This document shows, in pieces, positions 9,381 to 17,915 of a DNA stretch of 64,000 bases. Below the pieces are notes generated by a model. That model was not told the DNA's origin. It did not search any database and saw only the letters and a list, made by a program, of their open reading frames with translations. Made by a program: the position numbers and the translations under genes. Positions within the stretch are counted from its first letter, which is position 1. Each line of letters starts with the position of its first letter. Source of the stretch: Epilithonimonas tenax DSM 16811 (GTDB taxonomy: Bacteria; Bacteroidota; Bacteroidia; Flavobacteriales; Weeksellaceae); assembly GCF_000428485.1 (NCBI RefSeq), contig NZ_AUAA01000006.1, positions 1 to 64,000 of the forward strand, written 5' to 3'.

Positions 9381-9388
9381 CAAATATA
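9381..9388 (-). promoter_or_regulatory. Putative -7 box (TATATTTG) for the MscS gene
   Basis: Read on the minus strand, this matches the Bacteroidota -7 consensus TAnnTTTG exactly. It lies 27 bp before the ATG at 9353. No convincing TTG at the ideal 19-bp spacing was seen. Confidence 0.4.
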
Positions 9389-9517
9389 ATCGTCGGATCA
9401 AAAGATTTTAAAATTTGATCGGCGTCAATTTTGTATTCTGGAATAACAATCAACAAATTTAAGGATAATAAATTTTTGCTTTACTTTGAAAATTGTATTT
9501 TTAATAAAATTATAAAC

Positions 9518-10006
9518 TTGGATCCAACCTTAATCAACATTATTGCCTTAGCACTCCTTTTCATAGGACTTTTAGGAACATTTTTACCTGTTTTGCCAGG
9601 ATTATTACTCAGCATCTGTGGCGTTCTGATCTTCAAATTCGGGACGGAAAATGATATGCCGATGATCTATGTGTGGATTTTTGTCCTGCTTACGATTGTT
9701 TCTACCGTCATTAATTATGTCATACCAGCCAAAACCAACAAGAAATACGGCGGCACGCGCTACGGAAGTATCGGCTCTTTTGTAGGAACATTACTCGGCT
9801 TATTTTTCATTCCAATTCCATTCGGATTTCTGATTGGAATGCTTTTGGGTGTTTTCGTGGGTGAATTACTTCACGATGTAAGCGACACAAAAAAAGCCTT
9901 GAACTCTATGAAAGGTGCTTTCATTGGCTTCATTTACGGAACCGGTTTCAACCTGATGGTTGGATTGGCTATGTTTTTGGTAGTTGGTTACTATATTTTC
10001 TTTTAA
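9518..10006 (+). CDS. DUF456 family membrane protein
   Basis: About 162 residues, very hydrophobic, with helices separated by glycine-rich turns (GLLGTFLPVLPGLLLS, YGSIGSFVGTLLGLFFIPIP). This is the DUF456 pattern, whose function is unknown. The frame is open upstream to a TTG at 9431, but that adds 29 polar residues before the first helix. I chose the TTG at 9518 (product beginning MDPTLINIIALALL), because a -7-like TTACTTTG at 9480-9487 would place the transcript start downstream of 9431. An in-frame ATG is absent in this stretch. A lipoprotein gene follows 12 bp after the stop, so the two probably form an operon. Confidence 0.8.
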   Translation: MDPTLINIIALALLFIGLLGTFLPVLPGLLLSICGVLIFKFGTENDMPMIYVWIFVLLTIVSTVINYVIPAKTNKKYGGTRYGSIGSFVGTLLGLFFIPIPFGFLIGMLLGVFVGELLHDVSDTKKALNSMKGAFIGFIYGTGFNLMVGLAMFLVVGYYIFF

Positions 10007-10018
10007 AAAATCCAGATC

Positions 10019-10438
10019 ATGAACATCAAACTAATTTTTTGCTTTCCTCTATTATTACTAATGACCAATTGCAAAACCCAGACCTCTCAATCAGAAACAT
10101 CGGCTGTCGCTGGTCATATCGCTACAGTCGGTTTGGAAAAACAGGTAAAAATACCGAATTCCAAAGTAAACCTTCTGTTCAAAGAAGTTTTAGAGGACAG
10201 CCGTTGTCCTGTGGGCGTGACCTGCGTTTGGGAAGGTATTGCTATCATTAAGATAGAAGGTATTTCCGGAAACGAGAAAACCAGTTTCCAAGTTGCAACG
10301 CGAGATTTTACAGCGAAGAATGTGAAAAAATCTTTCAATTTTTCTGGTTATAGATTTACCTTAGTTGAACTGAAACCACAACCTGGCGGAAATGAACAAC
10401 CAACTACAGTTAGTTTTAAATACGAAAAAGAAAATTAA
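10019..10438 (+). CDS. Predicted lipoprotein, unknown function
   Basis: A 139-residue protein with a lipoprotein signal peptide (MNIKLIFCFPLLLLMTNCK; lipobox LMTNC, acylated Cys18). The mature part contains SRCPVGVTCVWEGIAIIKIEG and KNVKKSFNFSGYRFTLVEL. Two cysteines frame the PVGVT segment and could form a disulfide. This CPxxVxCxWxG pattern recurs in small secreted Bacteroidota proteins of unknown role, as far as I recall. It probably sits in the periplasmic leaflet of the outer membrane. It follows the DUF456 gene by 12 bp in the same direction and faces ung convergently, 34 bp away. Confidence 0.82.
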   Translation: MNIKLIFCFPLLLLMTNCKTQTSQSETSAVAGHIATVGLEKQVKIPNSKVNLLFKEVLEDSRCPVGVTCVWEGIAIIKIEGISGNEKTSFQVATRDFTAKNVKKSFNFSGYRFTLVELKPQPGGNEQPTTVSFKYEKEN

Positions 10439-10472
10439 ATCTATCCTAAAACGCGCCGAAAACGCAAGCCAA

Positions 10473-11117
10473 TCAGCCCCAAACAAGAGGATCTGTACCT
10501 GTCTTCAACAGATACTTATTGATCTTCGAAAAAGGCTTGCTTCCGTAAAAGCCTCTGTACACAGAGAACGGAGAAGGATGCGCAGAACGGATGATCATGT
10601 GCCTGGTCTCATCTATCAGTGAGGCCTTTTTTTGTGCAAATGCACCCCACAATACAAATACGACATTCTCTTTCTCTTCAGAGATCTGTTTGATGATGTA
10701 ATCTGTAAAAACTTCCCAGCCTAGCTTCTTATGAGAATTTGGTTCGTGTGCGCGCACCGTCAAAGTAGCATTCACTAGGAGAACACCTTGTTTTGCCCAA
10801 TCCTCTAAGTCCTTGTTATTTCTATCAATGCCTACATCATCATTTAGTTCTGTAAAGATATTTTTCAGAGAAGGCGGCGTTTTTACGTCTTCTGACACAG
10901 AAAAGCAAAGACCATTGGCTTGTCCCTCATTATGGTAAGGATCCTGGCCAATAATCACGACTTTGACATCATCAAATTCCGTGAGTTCCAATGCCCGGAA
11001 AATCTCGTCTTTTGGCGGAAAACATTTGGTAGAATCGTATTCTACTTGTACCTTTTCCCAAAGGTCTTTAAAATAATCACTTTCTTTAATCGGTTTCAAA
11101 ACTTGGTTCCAGGTCAT
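10473..11117 (-). CDS. ung: Uracil-DNA glycosylase
   Basis: Family 1 uracil-DNA glycosylase, which removes uracil from DNA to start base-excision repair. The catalytic water-activating Asp is D59 in GQDPYH (residues 57-62). LLVNATLTVRAHEPNSHK matches the uracil-recognition strand, and the minor-groove loop HPSPFSVYRGFYG contains the conserved His near residue 180. At 214 residues it is slightly shorter than the E. coli enzyme but has all motifs. Monocistronic by context: convergent with the lipoprotein gene and divergent from the lactonase gene. The ATG at 11117 is followed by TWNQVLKPIKES, a normal N-terminus for the family. Confidence 0.97.
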   Translation of the reverse strand: MTWNQVLKPIKESDYFKDLWEKVQVEYDSTKCFPPKDEIFRALELTEFDDVKVVIIGQDPYHNEGQANGLCFSVSEDVKTPPSLKNIFTELNDDVGIDRNNKDLEDWAKQGVLLVNATLTVRAHEPNSHKKLGWEVFTDYIIKQISEEKENVVFVLWGAFAQKKASLIDETRHMIIRSAHPSPFSVYRGFYGSKPFSKINKYLLKTGTDPLVWG

Positions 11118-11273
11118 TGCATGATTTTTGACAAAATTAAATTTACAGATCCATTAAAACAAATTTGAAGACTTTTCGAGTGAAATAAAGTTAATTTATC
11201 ACAAATATCGTTTGGCTTAATTTTATATATGATAAATTCGCACAAAATATACACTTTCCCATTAATTTTTAGA

Positions 11274-12386
11274 ATGAAGATCTGGAGCGCATTTATCTTT
11301 TCAATACTTTTTATGACCCACTCATCAGCACAAAACACCATCATCGTAGGAACTTATACCAATAGTGATAAGTGCAAAAGCGGTGGTATTCATATTTTTG
11401 ATTTTGATGAAAATACTTACAAATACAATCTCAAATTCCACACAGACAATATTGTCAATCCCAGTTTTATAAGCCTTAGTCCAGACAAGAATTTTCTTTT
11501 TTCTGTGAATGAAAACGGAGAAAACAGTACGGTAACTTCTTTTTCTATGGACGAGGCAGACGGAAGACTGATCAAAAAAGATGAGAGAAAAACACAGGGC
11601 GAAGATCCTTGTTTTCTGATCTCTGACGACCAAAACGTCATCACAGCCAATTACTCTGGCGGCAGCATCAATGTGTTCAAACGTTATGCAGACGGCAAAT
11701 TGTCTGATGTTTTTCAGAATATCAAGTTTGAAGGTGTTGGCGTGAATCCCAAACGTCAGGAAAAGTCACACATCCATCAGGTTCAGTTTTCTCCGGACCA
11801 TCAATATGTTTTGGCGACTGATCTTGGTTTAGATCAAATATATGTTTTTAAATACCACAAAACAGGCGATTTGGTTCTGGAGAAAATCGGAGCATATGCT
11901 GCGAAAAAAGGTTCTGGTCCTAGACATATTGAATTTGATAAAACTGGAAAACTGATCTATCTCGTTCAGGAACTCAGCGGTGATTTGTCAGTTTTAGGTT
12001 TTAACGAAGGTCACATTGAACTGATCCAGGAAGAAACATTACTCTCCAGAAAAGTAAGATTTAATTTCCGTGCCGCAGACATTCATCTTTCTAATAACGA
12101 ACGGTTTGTTTACGTGACGAATCGAGACGATGCAGATGATATCACAGTTTTCAAAAGAAAAAAAAATGGAACAGTAAAGAAAATCCAACAGACCAAAACC
12201 ATTGGCAGAAATCCACGAAATTTCACAATAAGTCCCAACAACAAATTGGTTTTGATTGCCAATCAGGATACGAACCGGATCAATATTTTCACCCGTGATC
12301 TCAAGAACGGATTCCTCACAACAACAGGAAAATCAATCCCGGTCTGCAGTCCAGTGAATGTCCTGTTTTATGAGAAAGGTAAATAA
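11274..12386 (+). CDS. Exported lactonase-family beta-propeller (6-phosphogluconolactonase-like), copy 1
   Basis: A seven-bladed beta-propeller of the YbhE/Pgl-type lactonase family, about 370 residues. Family-typical stretches are VGTYTNSDKCKSGGIHIFDFD at the start, NPSFISLSPDKNFLF, GSGPRHIEFDKTGKL and NRDDADDITVF. The frame opens at ATG 11229, but ATG 11274 gives a clean signal peptide (MKIWSAFIFSILFMTHSSAQ) and was chosen. Export argues against a cytosolic 6-phosphogluconolactonase role; a periplasmic lactone or polymer substrate is more likely. A paralogue lies at 14817-15941, with a DUF5686 gene between them. Enzymatic function is therefore uncertain. Confidence 0.85.
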   Translation: MKIWSAFIFSILFMTHSSAQNTIIVGTYTNSDKCKSGGIHIFDFDENTYKYNLKFHTDNIVNPSFISLSPDKNFLFSVNENGENSTVTSFSMDEADGRLIKKDERKTQGEDPCFLISDDQNVITANYSGGSINVFKRYADGKLSDVFQNIKFEGVGVNPKRQEKSHIHQVQFSPDHQYVLATDLGLDQIYVFKYHKTGDLVLEKIGAYAAKKGSGPRHIEFDKTGKLIYLVQELSGDLSVLGFNEGHIELIQEETLLSRKVRFNFRAADIHLSNNERFVYVTNRDDADDITVFKRKKNGTVKKIQQTKTIGRNPRNFTISPNNKLVLIANQDTNRINIFTRDLKNGFLTTTGKSIPVCSPVNVLFYEKGK

Positions 12387-12441
12387 TGTTACACCACCAC
12401 AATATTTAAAATTAAACACAGTTATTAATAGTTAATGCTAG

Positions 12442-14751
12442 ATGAAATCAATGCTTGATAAAAAATTTATTCTCTCTTTTTTCCTCATTTTCGTGACCAG
12501 TTTGGTCTTCTCACAGACAGAAAAAGAAAACGAAATTGAAAACGTCGTGATACAAGGCGTAAAAAAATACAAAAACAAAAAAGAAAATCCAGCTTACGCC
12601 ATTATGCGTGAGGTTTGGAAAAAGAAAAAATCCAACGGATTGCTTCTGCACAAAGATTACAAATACAAAACCTACGAGAAAATAGATTTCCGTCTGGACA
12701 ATATAGACAGTTCTTTTACCAAAAAGAAGGCTTTCCGAGGGATGGACTCTATTCTTTTTAAGTATAATGATTCTTCCGAAATCGCGGGGAAAGCTGTTTT
12801 GCCAGTCTTTATTACAGAAAGTATTTTTGAAACCTACGGAAAAAATAACCCTAAAAAAGAACGTAAAGATCTCTTGGCGACCAGACTTTCTGGACTCAAG
12901 AATAATCAAATCGTAACCAAAACGGTACAGAACATGTACAGTGATATCAATATTTATGATAATACCATCAATTATCTTAATATAGGCTTCGTAAGCCCAG
13001 TTTCTACCGAGGGTTTTGGCGTTTTTGACTATAACATTACCGATACGATAGAGATCAACACTGTAAAAAGTTACGAAATCAGATTTACACCCAAAAATCC
13101 GGAAGCATTGGCTCTCAAAGGCAGACTTTATATTTCCATGGAAAAATATAATGTCATGAAGGTGGAGATGGAAACCAACAAAAAGATCAACATCAATTTT
13201 GTAAAGAAAATTGCTACAGATCTGGAGTTTGATAATCCGGACGACTCCACATTCATCCCAACGCGAAATGAAACGACGATCAATCTTGTCACCAATGACA
13301 AAGAGAAAGCCAAATCTATCATAGCAAGACGTACAGCCAATTATTCTGACTACGAATTTGACAAAGGCATCACCGATGAGTTTCTAAACAAGATCGTCAT
13401 CGCAGAAGATGAAATGGTGGCAAAAGACGAAAATTATTGGCAAGCCAACAGAACCGAAATCCTCACAGAAAGCGACCGAAATATCTATAAAATGTACGAC
13501 GAATTACAAGACAATCCGAAGTACAAGAAGATCGTCAAAATCGTGGAAATAGGTAACTCTGGTTATTTCCATCTTGGAAAAGGCATCGATATTGGAAATA
13601 TATTCCAGTCATTTGGTTACAATGATATCGAAGGCGTCAGACTAAGAGGCGGCTTCAGAACCTATCGTGGCAAAAATGATATGTGGCGAATCCAGGCTTA
13701 TACAGCGTATGGTTTCCGTGATCAGCAGTGGAAATATGGTGGCGAGGCAAAGTATATGTTCAACAAAGAAAACCGGTTTATGATAGGTGCCGGTTATAGA
13801 AAAGATGTGCTTCAGCTTGGTGTTCAACTAACAACCGATGAAGGTATTATGACCAGATCATTTGCATCCTCTTCTGTTCTGAATAGTGGCTCTACAACAT
13901 CAATGAGTTCTGTAAACCAAACCAATATCTTCACCAGTATAGAACCTTGGAAAAACTTCCAGATAAGATTAGACGCTACGACTCAGAATATCAAATCTGC
14001 AGATTCTAACTTGTTCAATATCAATTACTACAGACAGGGTGTTTTAAGAAACGATCTCAATGACACCAGATTCACCGCAACCATTATTGCAAGACCCGGA
14101 ATCAAATTCTCGACTTACGGTGTAGACCGCTACGAGATGACCGCGTTAGCAACCAATCCTTCTTTTATTCTGAAATATACCAAAGGTGTAGGCGGTGTTT
14201 TCAATTCAGATTATAATTACAACAAATTGCAGTTTTATTACTATCAGCCCGTTCTTTTAGGAAATTGGGGAAGACTTTTCGCCAATGTAGAGGTTGGGAA
14301 AAACTTTGATGCGCTCCCACTCGCTTTGCAGAATGTAATGCCTGCCAACCAATCTTACGGTCTGGTAAGAGGTGTATTTTCTTTGATGAATTACTATGAA
14401 TTTGTGGCAGATTCTTATGCCGTTATGTTTTTGGAACACCACTTTAATGGTAAGATCTTGTCTCAGATTCCATTAATCAAAAAACTAAAATTGCGTGAAG
14501 TTGCCTTTTTCCGTTCAGGTGTGGGAAGTCTGAGAGCCGAATCTGTCAGCATGAATGCGGGTAATATACCTTTAACAGCTCCGGGAAAACCTTATTACGA
14601 GTACGGTTTCGGAATCGAGAATATTGGTTGGGGAAATTTCAGATTGTTACGGTTGGACTTCAACTGGAGAGGTAATTACCTCAATCACACGACGCCTAAT
14701 TCTGATGTAAGAAAATTTGGCGTTCAGTTTGGTTTCCAGGCCAATTTTTAG
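12442..14751 (+). CDS. DUF5686 family outer-membrane protein
   Basis: A 769-residue protein with a signal peptide (LSFFLIFVTSLVFSQ) followed by an N-terminal domain of charged, helical character (VKKYKNKKENPAYAIMREVWKKK). A long C-terminal half is rich in alternating aromatic strands (GAGYRKDVLQLGV, LQFYYYQPVLLGNWGRLFANVE) and ends in VQFGFQANF. The terminal Phe and aromatic spacing suggest an outer-membrane beta barrel. This is the DUF5686 pattern of Bacteroidota; many members also carry an N-terminal carboxypeptidase-regulatory-like domain, which I do not see here. No biochemical role is established that I know of. It is sandwiched between two paralogous lactonase genes in the same direction. 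Confidence 0.83.
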   Translation: MKSMLDKKFILSFFLIFVTSLVFSQTEKENEIENVVIQGVKKYKNKKENPAYAIMREVWKKKKSNGLLLHKDYKYKTYEKIDFRLDNIDSSFTKKKAFRGMDSILFKYNDSSEIAGKAVLPVFITESIFETYGKNNPKKERKDLLATRLSGLKNNQIVTKTVQNMYSDINIYDNTINYLNIGFVSPVSTEGFGVFDYNITDTIEINTVKSYEIRFTPKNPEALALKGRLYISMEKYNVMKVEMETNKKININFVKKIATDLEFDNPDDSTFIPTRNETTINLVTNDKEKAKSIIARRTANYSDYEFDKGITDEFLNKIVIAEDEMVAKDENYWQANRTEILTESDRNIYKMYDELQDNPKYKKIVKIVEIGNSGYFHLGKGIDIGNIFQSFGYNDIEGVRLRGGFRTYRGKNDMWRIQAYTAYGFRDQQWKYGGEAKYMFNKENRFMIGAGYRKDVLQLGVQLTTDEGIMTRSFASSSVLNSGSTTSMSSVNQTNIFTSIEPWKNFQIRLDATTQNIKSADSNLFNINYYRQGVLRNDLNDTRFTATIIARPGIKFSTYGVDRYEMTALATNPSFILKYTKGVGGVFNSDYNYNKLQFYYYQPVLLGNWGRLFANVEVGKNFDALPLALQNVMPANQSYGLVRGVFSLMNYYEFVADSYAVMFLEHHFNGKILSQIPLIKKLKLREVAFFRSGVGSLRAESVSMNAGNIPLTAPGKPYYEYGFGIENIGWGNFRLLRLDFNWRGNYLNHTTPNSDVRKFGVQFGFQANF

Positions 14752-14816
14752 GACATCTGTTGACAATCAGCTACTAAAAGAGATAATACGTGTCAAGTGA
14801 TCTAAAATCCTTTTCA

Positions 14817-15941
14817 ATGCGCATTCAGAAAATTACGCTGTTCCTCAGTTTATTAGTTGCTACAACGCTGTATTCGCAAAGAGAATTTGTATTTTTCGGT
14901 TCTTACAATTGGGAAAAAGGCTCCGAGGCTGTTTATGTTTATGAACTGAATACAGAAACAGGAAAACTTACCCAATTTGCATCCTCCAGAGAGGTGATCA
15001 ATCCCGGTTACATCACAATTTCCGATGACGGAAAATACGTGTACGCATCGTCTGACGCCAAAACGCCCAATGATGGCAGTGTAAGTGCTTTCGCTTTTGA
15101 TATCGGTAAAAAATCTTTGACTTTTCTGAATCAGCAAAAAACCGGTGGCGAAAATCCGGTGTATGTGAGCGTAGATAAAAGTGGAAAATGGCTCATCAAT
15201 GCAACATACAATATTCCAACTATTTCTGTTTTCCCCATCTCAGAAGATGGAAAAATAAATCCAATGGTTCAGCATTTTGAATTCACCGAAGGCAGTGGCA
15301 TAAACCCAAAAAGACAGGAGAAAGCGCACACACATTCTGTGGTTTTCTCGCCGGATTTCAAATCCTTGCTTTCCGCAGATTTGGGTGCAGATATCATCAG
15401 ACAATATGCTTTTGATGAAAATCTGAATCAACCATTAATAGAAACTAAAAACCCAGTCCGTACAAAACCAGGAAGCGGGCCAAGACATATCACTTTCAGC
15501 GCCGATGGAAAGTTAGCTTACTGCATTGAGGAGTTAGCGGGAATGGTTTCTGTCTATAATTTTTCTGAAAATCTGTTGAAGCAAATCCAGAGAATCGCAA
15601 CGCATCCGGAGCGAATCAAGGAAGGTTTTGAAAGTTCCGATGTTCATATTTCGCCGGACGGAAAATTCCTGTATGCTAGTAACAGAGGGAAAGAAAACAA
15701 TATTGCCATTTTCAAAATCAATGCAGATGGAACTTTGGAATCTAAAGGTTACCAATCCGTCAAAGGAAAACATCCAAGAACTTTCGCGATAGACGAAACT
15801 GGGAAATTCATTATTGTGACGAATGTCAATTCTGAAAATGTAACCGTCTTCAAAAGGAATGCGCAAACAGGAATGTTAAAAAAAGTTGGAAAACCAGTTC
15901 ACCTTAAAAATGTAACTTGTGTGAAAACGAAGATGTATTAA
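14817..15941 (+). CDS. Exported lactonase-family beta-propeller, copy 2
   Basis: A paralogue of the gene at 11274, sharing the order of motifs: VFFGSYNWEKGSEAVYVYELN, NPGYITISDDGKYVYASSDA, INPKRQEKAHTHSVVFSPDF, KPGSGPRHITFSADGKLAYC and HPRTFAIDETGKF. The start ATG 14817 yields a signal peptide (MRIQKITLFLSLLVATTLYSQ); the longer frame opens at GTG 14790. The two copies diverge clearly in sequence, so the duplication is not recent. It lies 65 bp after the DUF5686 stop and could share its transcript. A rho-independent terminator follows at 15990-16023. Substrate unknown. Confidence 0.85.
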   Translation: MRIQKITLFLSLLVATTLYSQREFVFFGSYNWEKGSEAVYVYELNTETGKLTQFASSREVINPGYITISDDGKYVYASSDAKTPNDGSVSAFAFDIGKKSLTFLNQQKTGGENPVYVSVDKSGKWLINATYNIPTISVFPISEDGKINPMVQHFEFTEGSGINPKRQEKAHTHSVVFSPDFKSLLSADLGADIIRQYAFDENLNQPLIETKNPVRTKPGSGPRHITFSADGKLAYCIEELAGMVSVYNFSENLLKQIQRIATHPERIKEGFESSDVHISPDGKFLYASNRGKENNIAIFKINADGTLESKGYQSVKGKHPRTFAIDETGKFIIVTNVNSENVTVFKRNAQTGMLKKVGKPVHLKNVTCVKTKMY

Positions 15942-15989
15942 TGAGCTTTTGGCGATTGGCTTTTTGCAATTGGCTTTGATAAAATATAA

Positions 15990-16023
15990 AAGTCGCAAAG
16001 GAAAATTTTGCGACTTCTTTTTT
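15990..16023 (+). terminator. Rho-independent terminator after lactonase copy 2
   Basis: Perfect 10-bp stem AAGTCGCAAA / TTTGCGACTT with a 7-nt loop, followed by CTTTTTTT. It lies 48 bp after the lactonase stop, before rsmA. Confidence 0.8.
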
Positions 16024-16067
16024 CGCCGTTATGAACTAATCTTGCGCCTTTGCGTTAAATATAATTC

Positions 16068-16075
16068 TATCTTTG
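16068..16075 (+). promoter_or_regulatory. -7 box TATCTTTG for rsmA, implying an almost leaderless mRNA
   Basis: Exact match to TAnnTTTG only 4 bp before the ATG at 16080. If this is the promoter, transcription would start at or just before the start codon. A -33 TTG at exactly 19 bp spacing was not found. Confidence 0.5.
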
Positions 16076-16079
16076 CAAA

Positions 16080-16853
16080 ATGGACGTTAGAGCAAAAAAA
16101 CACCTCGGTCAGCATTTTCTTACAGACCAGAATATCGCACGTGACATTGTAGATTCGCTTTCGTTGGAAGGCTACAAAAAAGTTTTGGAAGTAGGTCCAG
16201 GAATGGGCGTTCTTACAAAATTCCTTCTGGAAAAAAACGTTGAAACCTACGTTGCAGAGATTGATCACGAATCCATCGATTATCTCAAAAAACACTATCC
16301 AAAATTAGAAGAACAACACTTCACAGGTGATTTTCTCAAGACTGATATTCCTACGGTTTTTGCTGAAGAGCAACTGGCTGTGATTGGCAATTTCCCTTAC
16401 AATATCTCATCTCAGATTTTATTTAAAATCATTGATAATTTTCAATATGTTCCGGAAATGAGCGGAATGTTCCAGAAGGAAGTGGCCGAAAGGACCTCCG
16501 GCGTTCCACGAACGAAGGAATATGGCATCTTGTCGGTTTTGGTTCAGGCTTATTATGATGTGGAATATCTTTTCACGGTTCACGAAAATGTGTTCAATCC
16601 GCCACCGAAAGTGAAATCAGGCGTCATCCGAATGACCCGAAATCTGAAACCTGGATTGGAAGGAAATGAATTGCTCTTCAAGCAAATCGTAAAAGCTGGA
16701 TTTGGACAAAGACGCAAAAAAATGAGCAATTCTTTGAAAGTTCTTGGTATTCCTGAAGCTATGAGTGCGCATCGTTTCCTTGATATCCGTGCGGAGGAAT
16801 TGTCTGTGGCAGATTTTATTGATTTTACGAAGGAATGGAAGAATAGTTTGTAG
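16080..16853 (+). CDS. rsmA: 16S rRNA (adenine1518/1519-N6)-dimethyltransferase
   Basis: RsmA (KsgA) dimethylates two adjacent adenosines in the 3' terminal helix of 16S rRNA during 30S maturation, using S-adenosylmethionine. The 257 residues include QHFLTDQNIARDIV at 11-24, the SAM-binding motif VLEVGPGMGVLT at 35-46 and the catalytic NFPYNIS at 104-110. The C-terminal FGQRRKKMSNSLK is the family signature. The start is ATG 16080, giving the usual MDVRAKKHLGQHFL beginning. Monocistronic between a terminator upstream and a repeat-containing spacer downstream. Loss of this gene confers kasugamycin resistance in the family generally. Confidence 0.97.
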   Translation: MDVRAKKHLGQHFLTDQNIARDIVDSLSLEGYKKVLEVGPGMGVLTKFLLEKNVETYVAEIDHESIDYLKKHYPKLEEQHFTGDFLKTDIPTVFAEEQLAVIGNFPYNISSQILFKIIDNFQYVPEMSGMFQKEVAERTSGVPRTKEYGILSVLVQAYYDVEYLFTVHENVFNPPPKVKSGVIRMTRNLKPGLEGNELLFKQIVKAGFGQRRKKMSNSLKVLGIPEAMSAHRFLDIRAEELSVADFIDFTKEWKNSL

Positions 16854-17179
16854 GTTTTTAAATCTCTTCAGTTTAATTGATTCACCAGATTATTTCTAAA
16901 TTTTAAGACTATCCGCTACTTCTCATCTTGTTCAAATTAACGCAAGGTCAAACCAAATAATTTTACTGACAAACGTTTTGAGATAAGCAAAGGCGTGAAC
17001 AAAACCAAGAAATATAAAGTTTATCCTCTGGATGACAGATTACGGACAAGCACCTATAATTGAGTAGATTAACATTTTAAATAAAGTTTGTCATTCCCTC
17101 GGAATCTCGACCATTAAGTTTCGACTCGTACAGAATGACAAATCGGATGTTTCAGACAAAATTTCAATTGATTTACAAG
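16854..17179. other. Intergenic spacer with possible gene remnant and small inverted repeat
   Basis: No complete gene. From 16941 to the TGA at 17061 one plus-strand frame is open for 40 codons without a start. It reads KRFEISKGVNKTKKYKVYPL near its middle, which could be the tail of a decayed gene or chance. A 10-bp inverted repeat TTTGTCATTC (17087-17096) / GAATGACAAA (17133-17142) belongs to a small dispersed family also seen near 56.45 kb. Confidence 0.3.
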
Positions 17180-17285
17180 TCCCATAGCCCCGATTGCAAC
17201 GGCATCCTTTTTCTTTTCCGTTGGCTGAGCGTAGCCGAAGCCAACGGAAAAGAAAAAGATATAGTGGAAAGCGGGAAACAGCTCC
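17180..17285 (+). repeat. Palindromic dispersed element, copy A
   Basis: One of four related elements in this window. It keeps a degenerate head (AGCCCCGATTGCAACGGCATCC) in two pieces and the tail AAAGCGGGAAACAGCTCC. Between them is a perfect 20-bp stem, 17207-17226 with 17239-17258, closing a 12-nt loop. The head and tail resemble copies B, C and D, though A is the most divergent. It lies between rsmA and idi, outside any gene. Confidence 0.65.
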
Positions 17286-17351
17286 TAATTAAATTATAAA
17301 AAACACGCTTCGAAGTTGTCATTTTGCTCCCTAAATTTATTTTAAAATCCT

Positions 17352-17359
17352 TATTTTTG
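17352..17359 (+). promoter_or_regulatory. -7 box TATTTTTG for idi
   Basis: Exact TAnnTTTG match 4 bp before the ATG at 17364, suggesting a very short or absent leader, as for rsmA. Confidence 0.45.
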
Positions 17360-17363
17360 TGGT

Positions 17364-17873
17364 ATGGAAAAAGTGGTATTGGTAAATCCAAACGATGAAG
17401 TTTTGGGGCAAATGGACAAAATGCAGGCACACGAGAATGGGCTTTTGCACCGTGCATTTTCTGTCTTTCTGTTCAATGACCAAGGCGAAATGCTTTTGCA
17501 GAAAAGGGCCAGCGAAAAATACCACTCGCCCAACCAATGGACCAACGCGTGCTGCTCGCATCCACGCCTGAATGAATCCTATCTGGAAGGTGCTATAAGA
17601 CGCACGAAAGAGGAATTGGGAATCGATTGTGAGCTGACGGAGAAATTCCGTTTTATCTATAAAGCGGACGTTGGAAATGGCCTTTGGGAACACGAGTTGG
17701 ATTATGTTTTCGTTGGAAATTTCTCAGGAGAATTTGATTTGAATTTGGATGAAGTTTCCGAAATCCGCTATGTCTCCATCGCTGATCTGCAAAAGGAAAT
17801 CACGGCCAATCCTGAGCATTTTACCGCTTGGTTTAAGATCATTTGGGCAGAATATCGCAGTCAGCTGAATTAA
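17364..17873 (+). CDS. idi: Isopentenyl-diphosphate delta-isomerase, type I
   Basis: Interconverts isopentenyl and dimethylallyl diphosphate in isoprenoid synthesis. It is a Nudix-fold enzyme of 169 residues. The metal and catalytic residues of the family can be placed: H23 and H30, the NACCSHP motif with the catalytic Cys (C63/C64) and H66, and E109/E111 in WEHELDYVF. The Nudix-like EGAIRRTKEELGI runs over residues 75-87. It is followed 42 bp downstream by a Rossmann-fold gene in the same direction. Type II (FMN) isomerase is ruled out by the fold. The gene is intact. Confidence 0.96.
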   Translation: MEKVVLVNPNDEVLGQMDKMQAHENGLLHRAFSVFLFNDQGEMLLQKRASEKYHSPNQWTNACCSHPRLNESYLEGAIRRTKEELGIDCELTEKFRFIYKADVGNGLWEHELDYVFVGNFSGEFDLNLDEVSEIRYVSIADLQKEITANPEHFTAWFKIIWAEYRSQLN

Positions 17874-17915
17874 TCCCGAAAATATTGCGTAACTTTATTA
17901 TCAAATCTCAAAATT

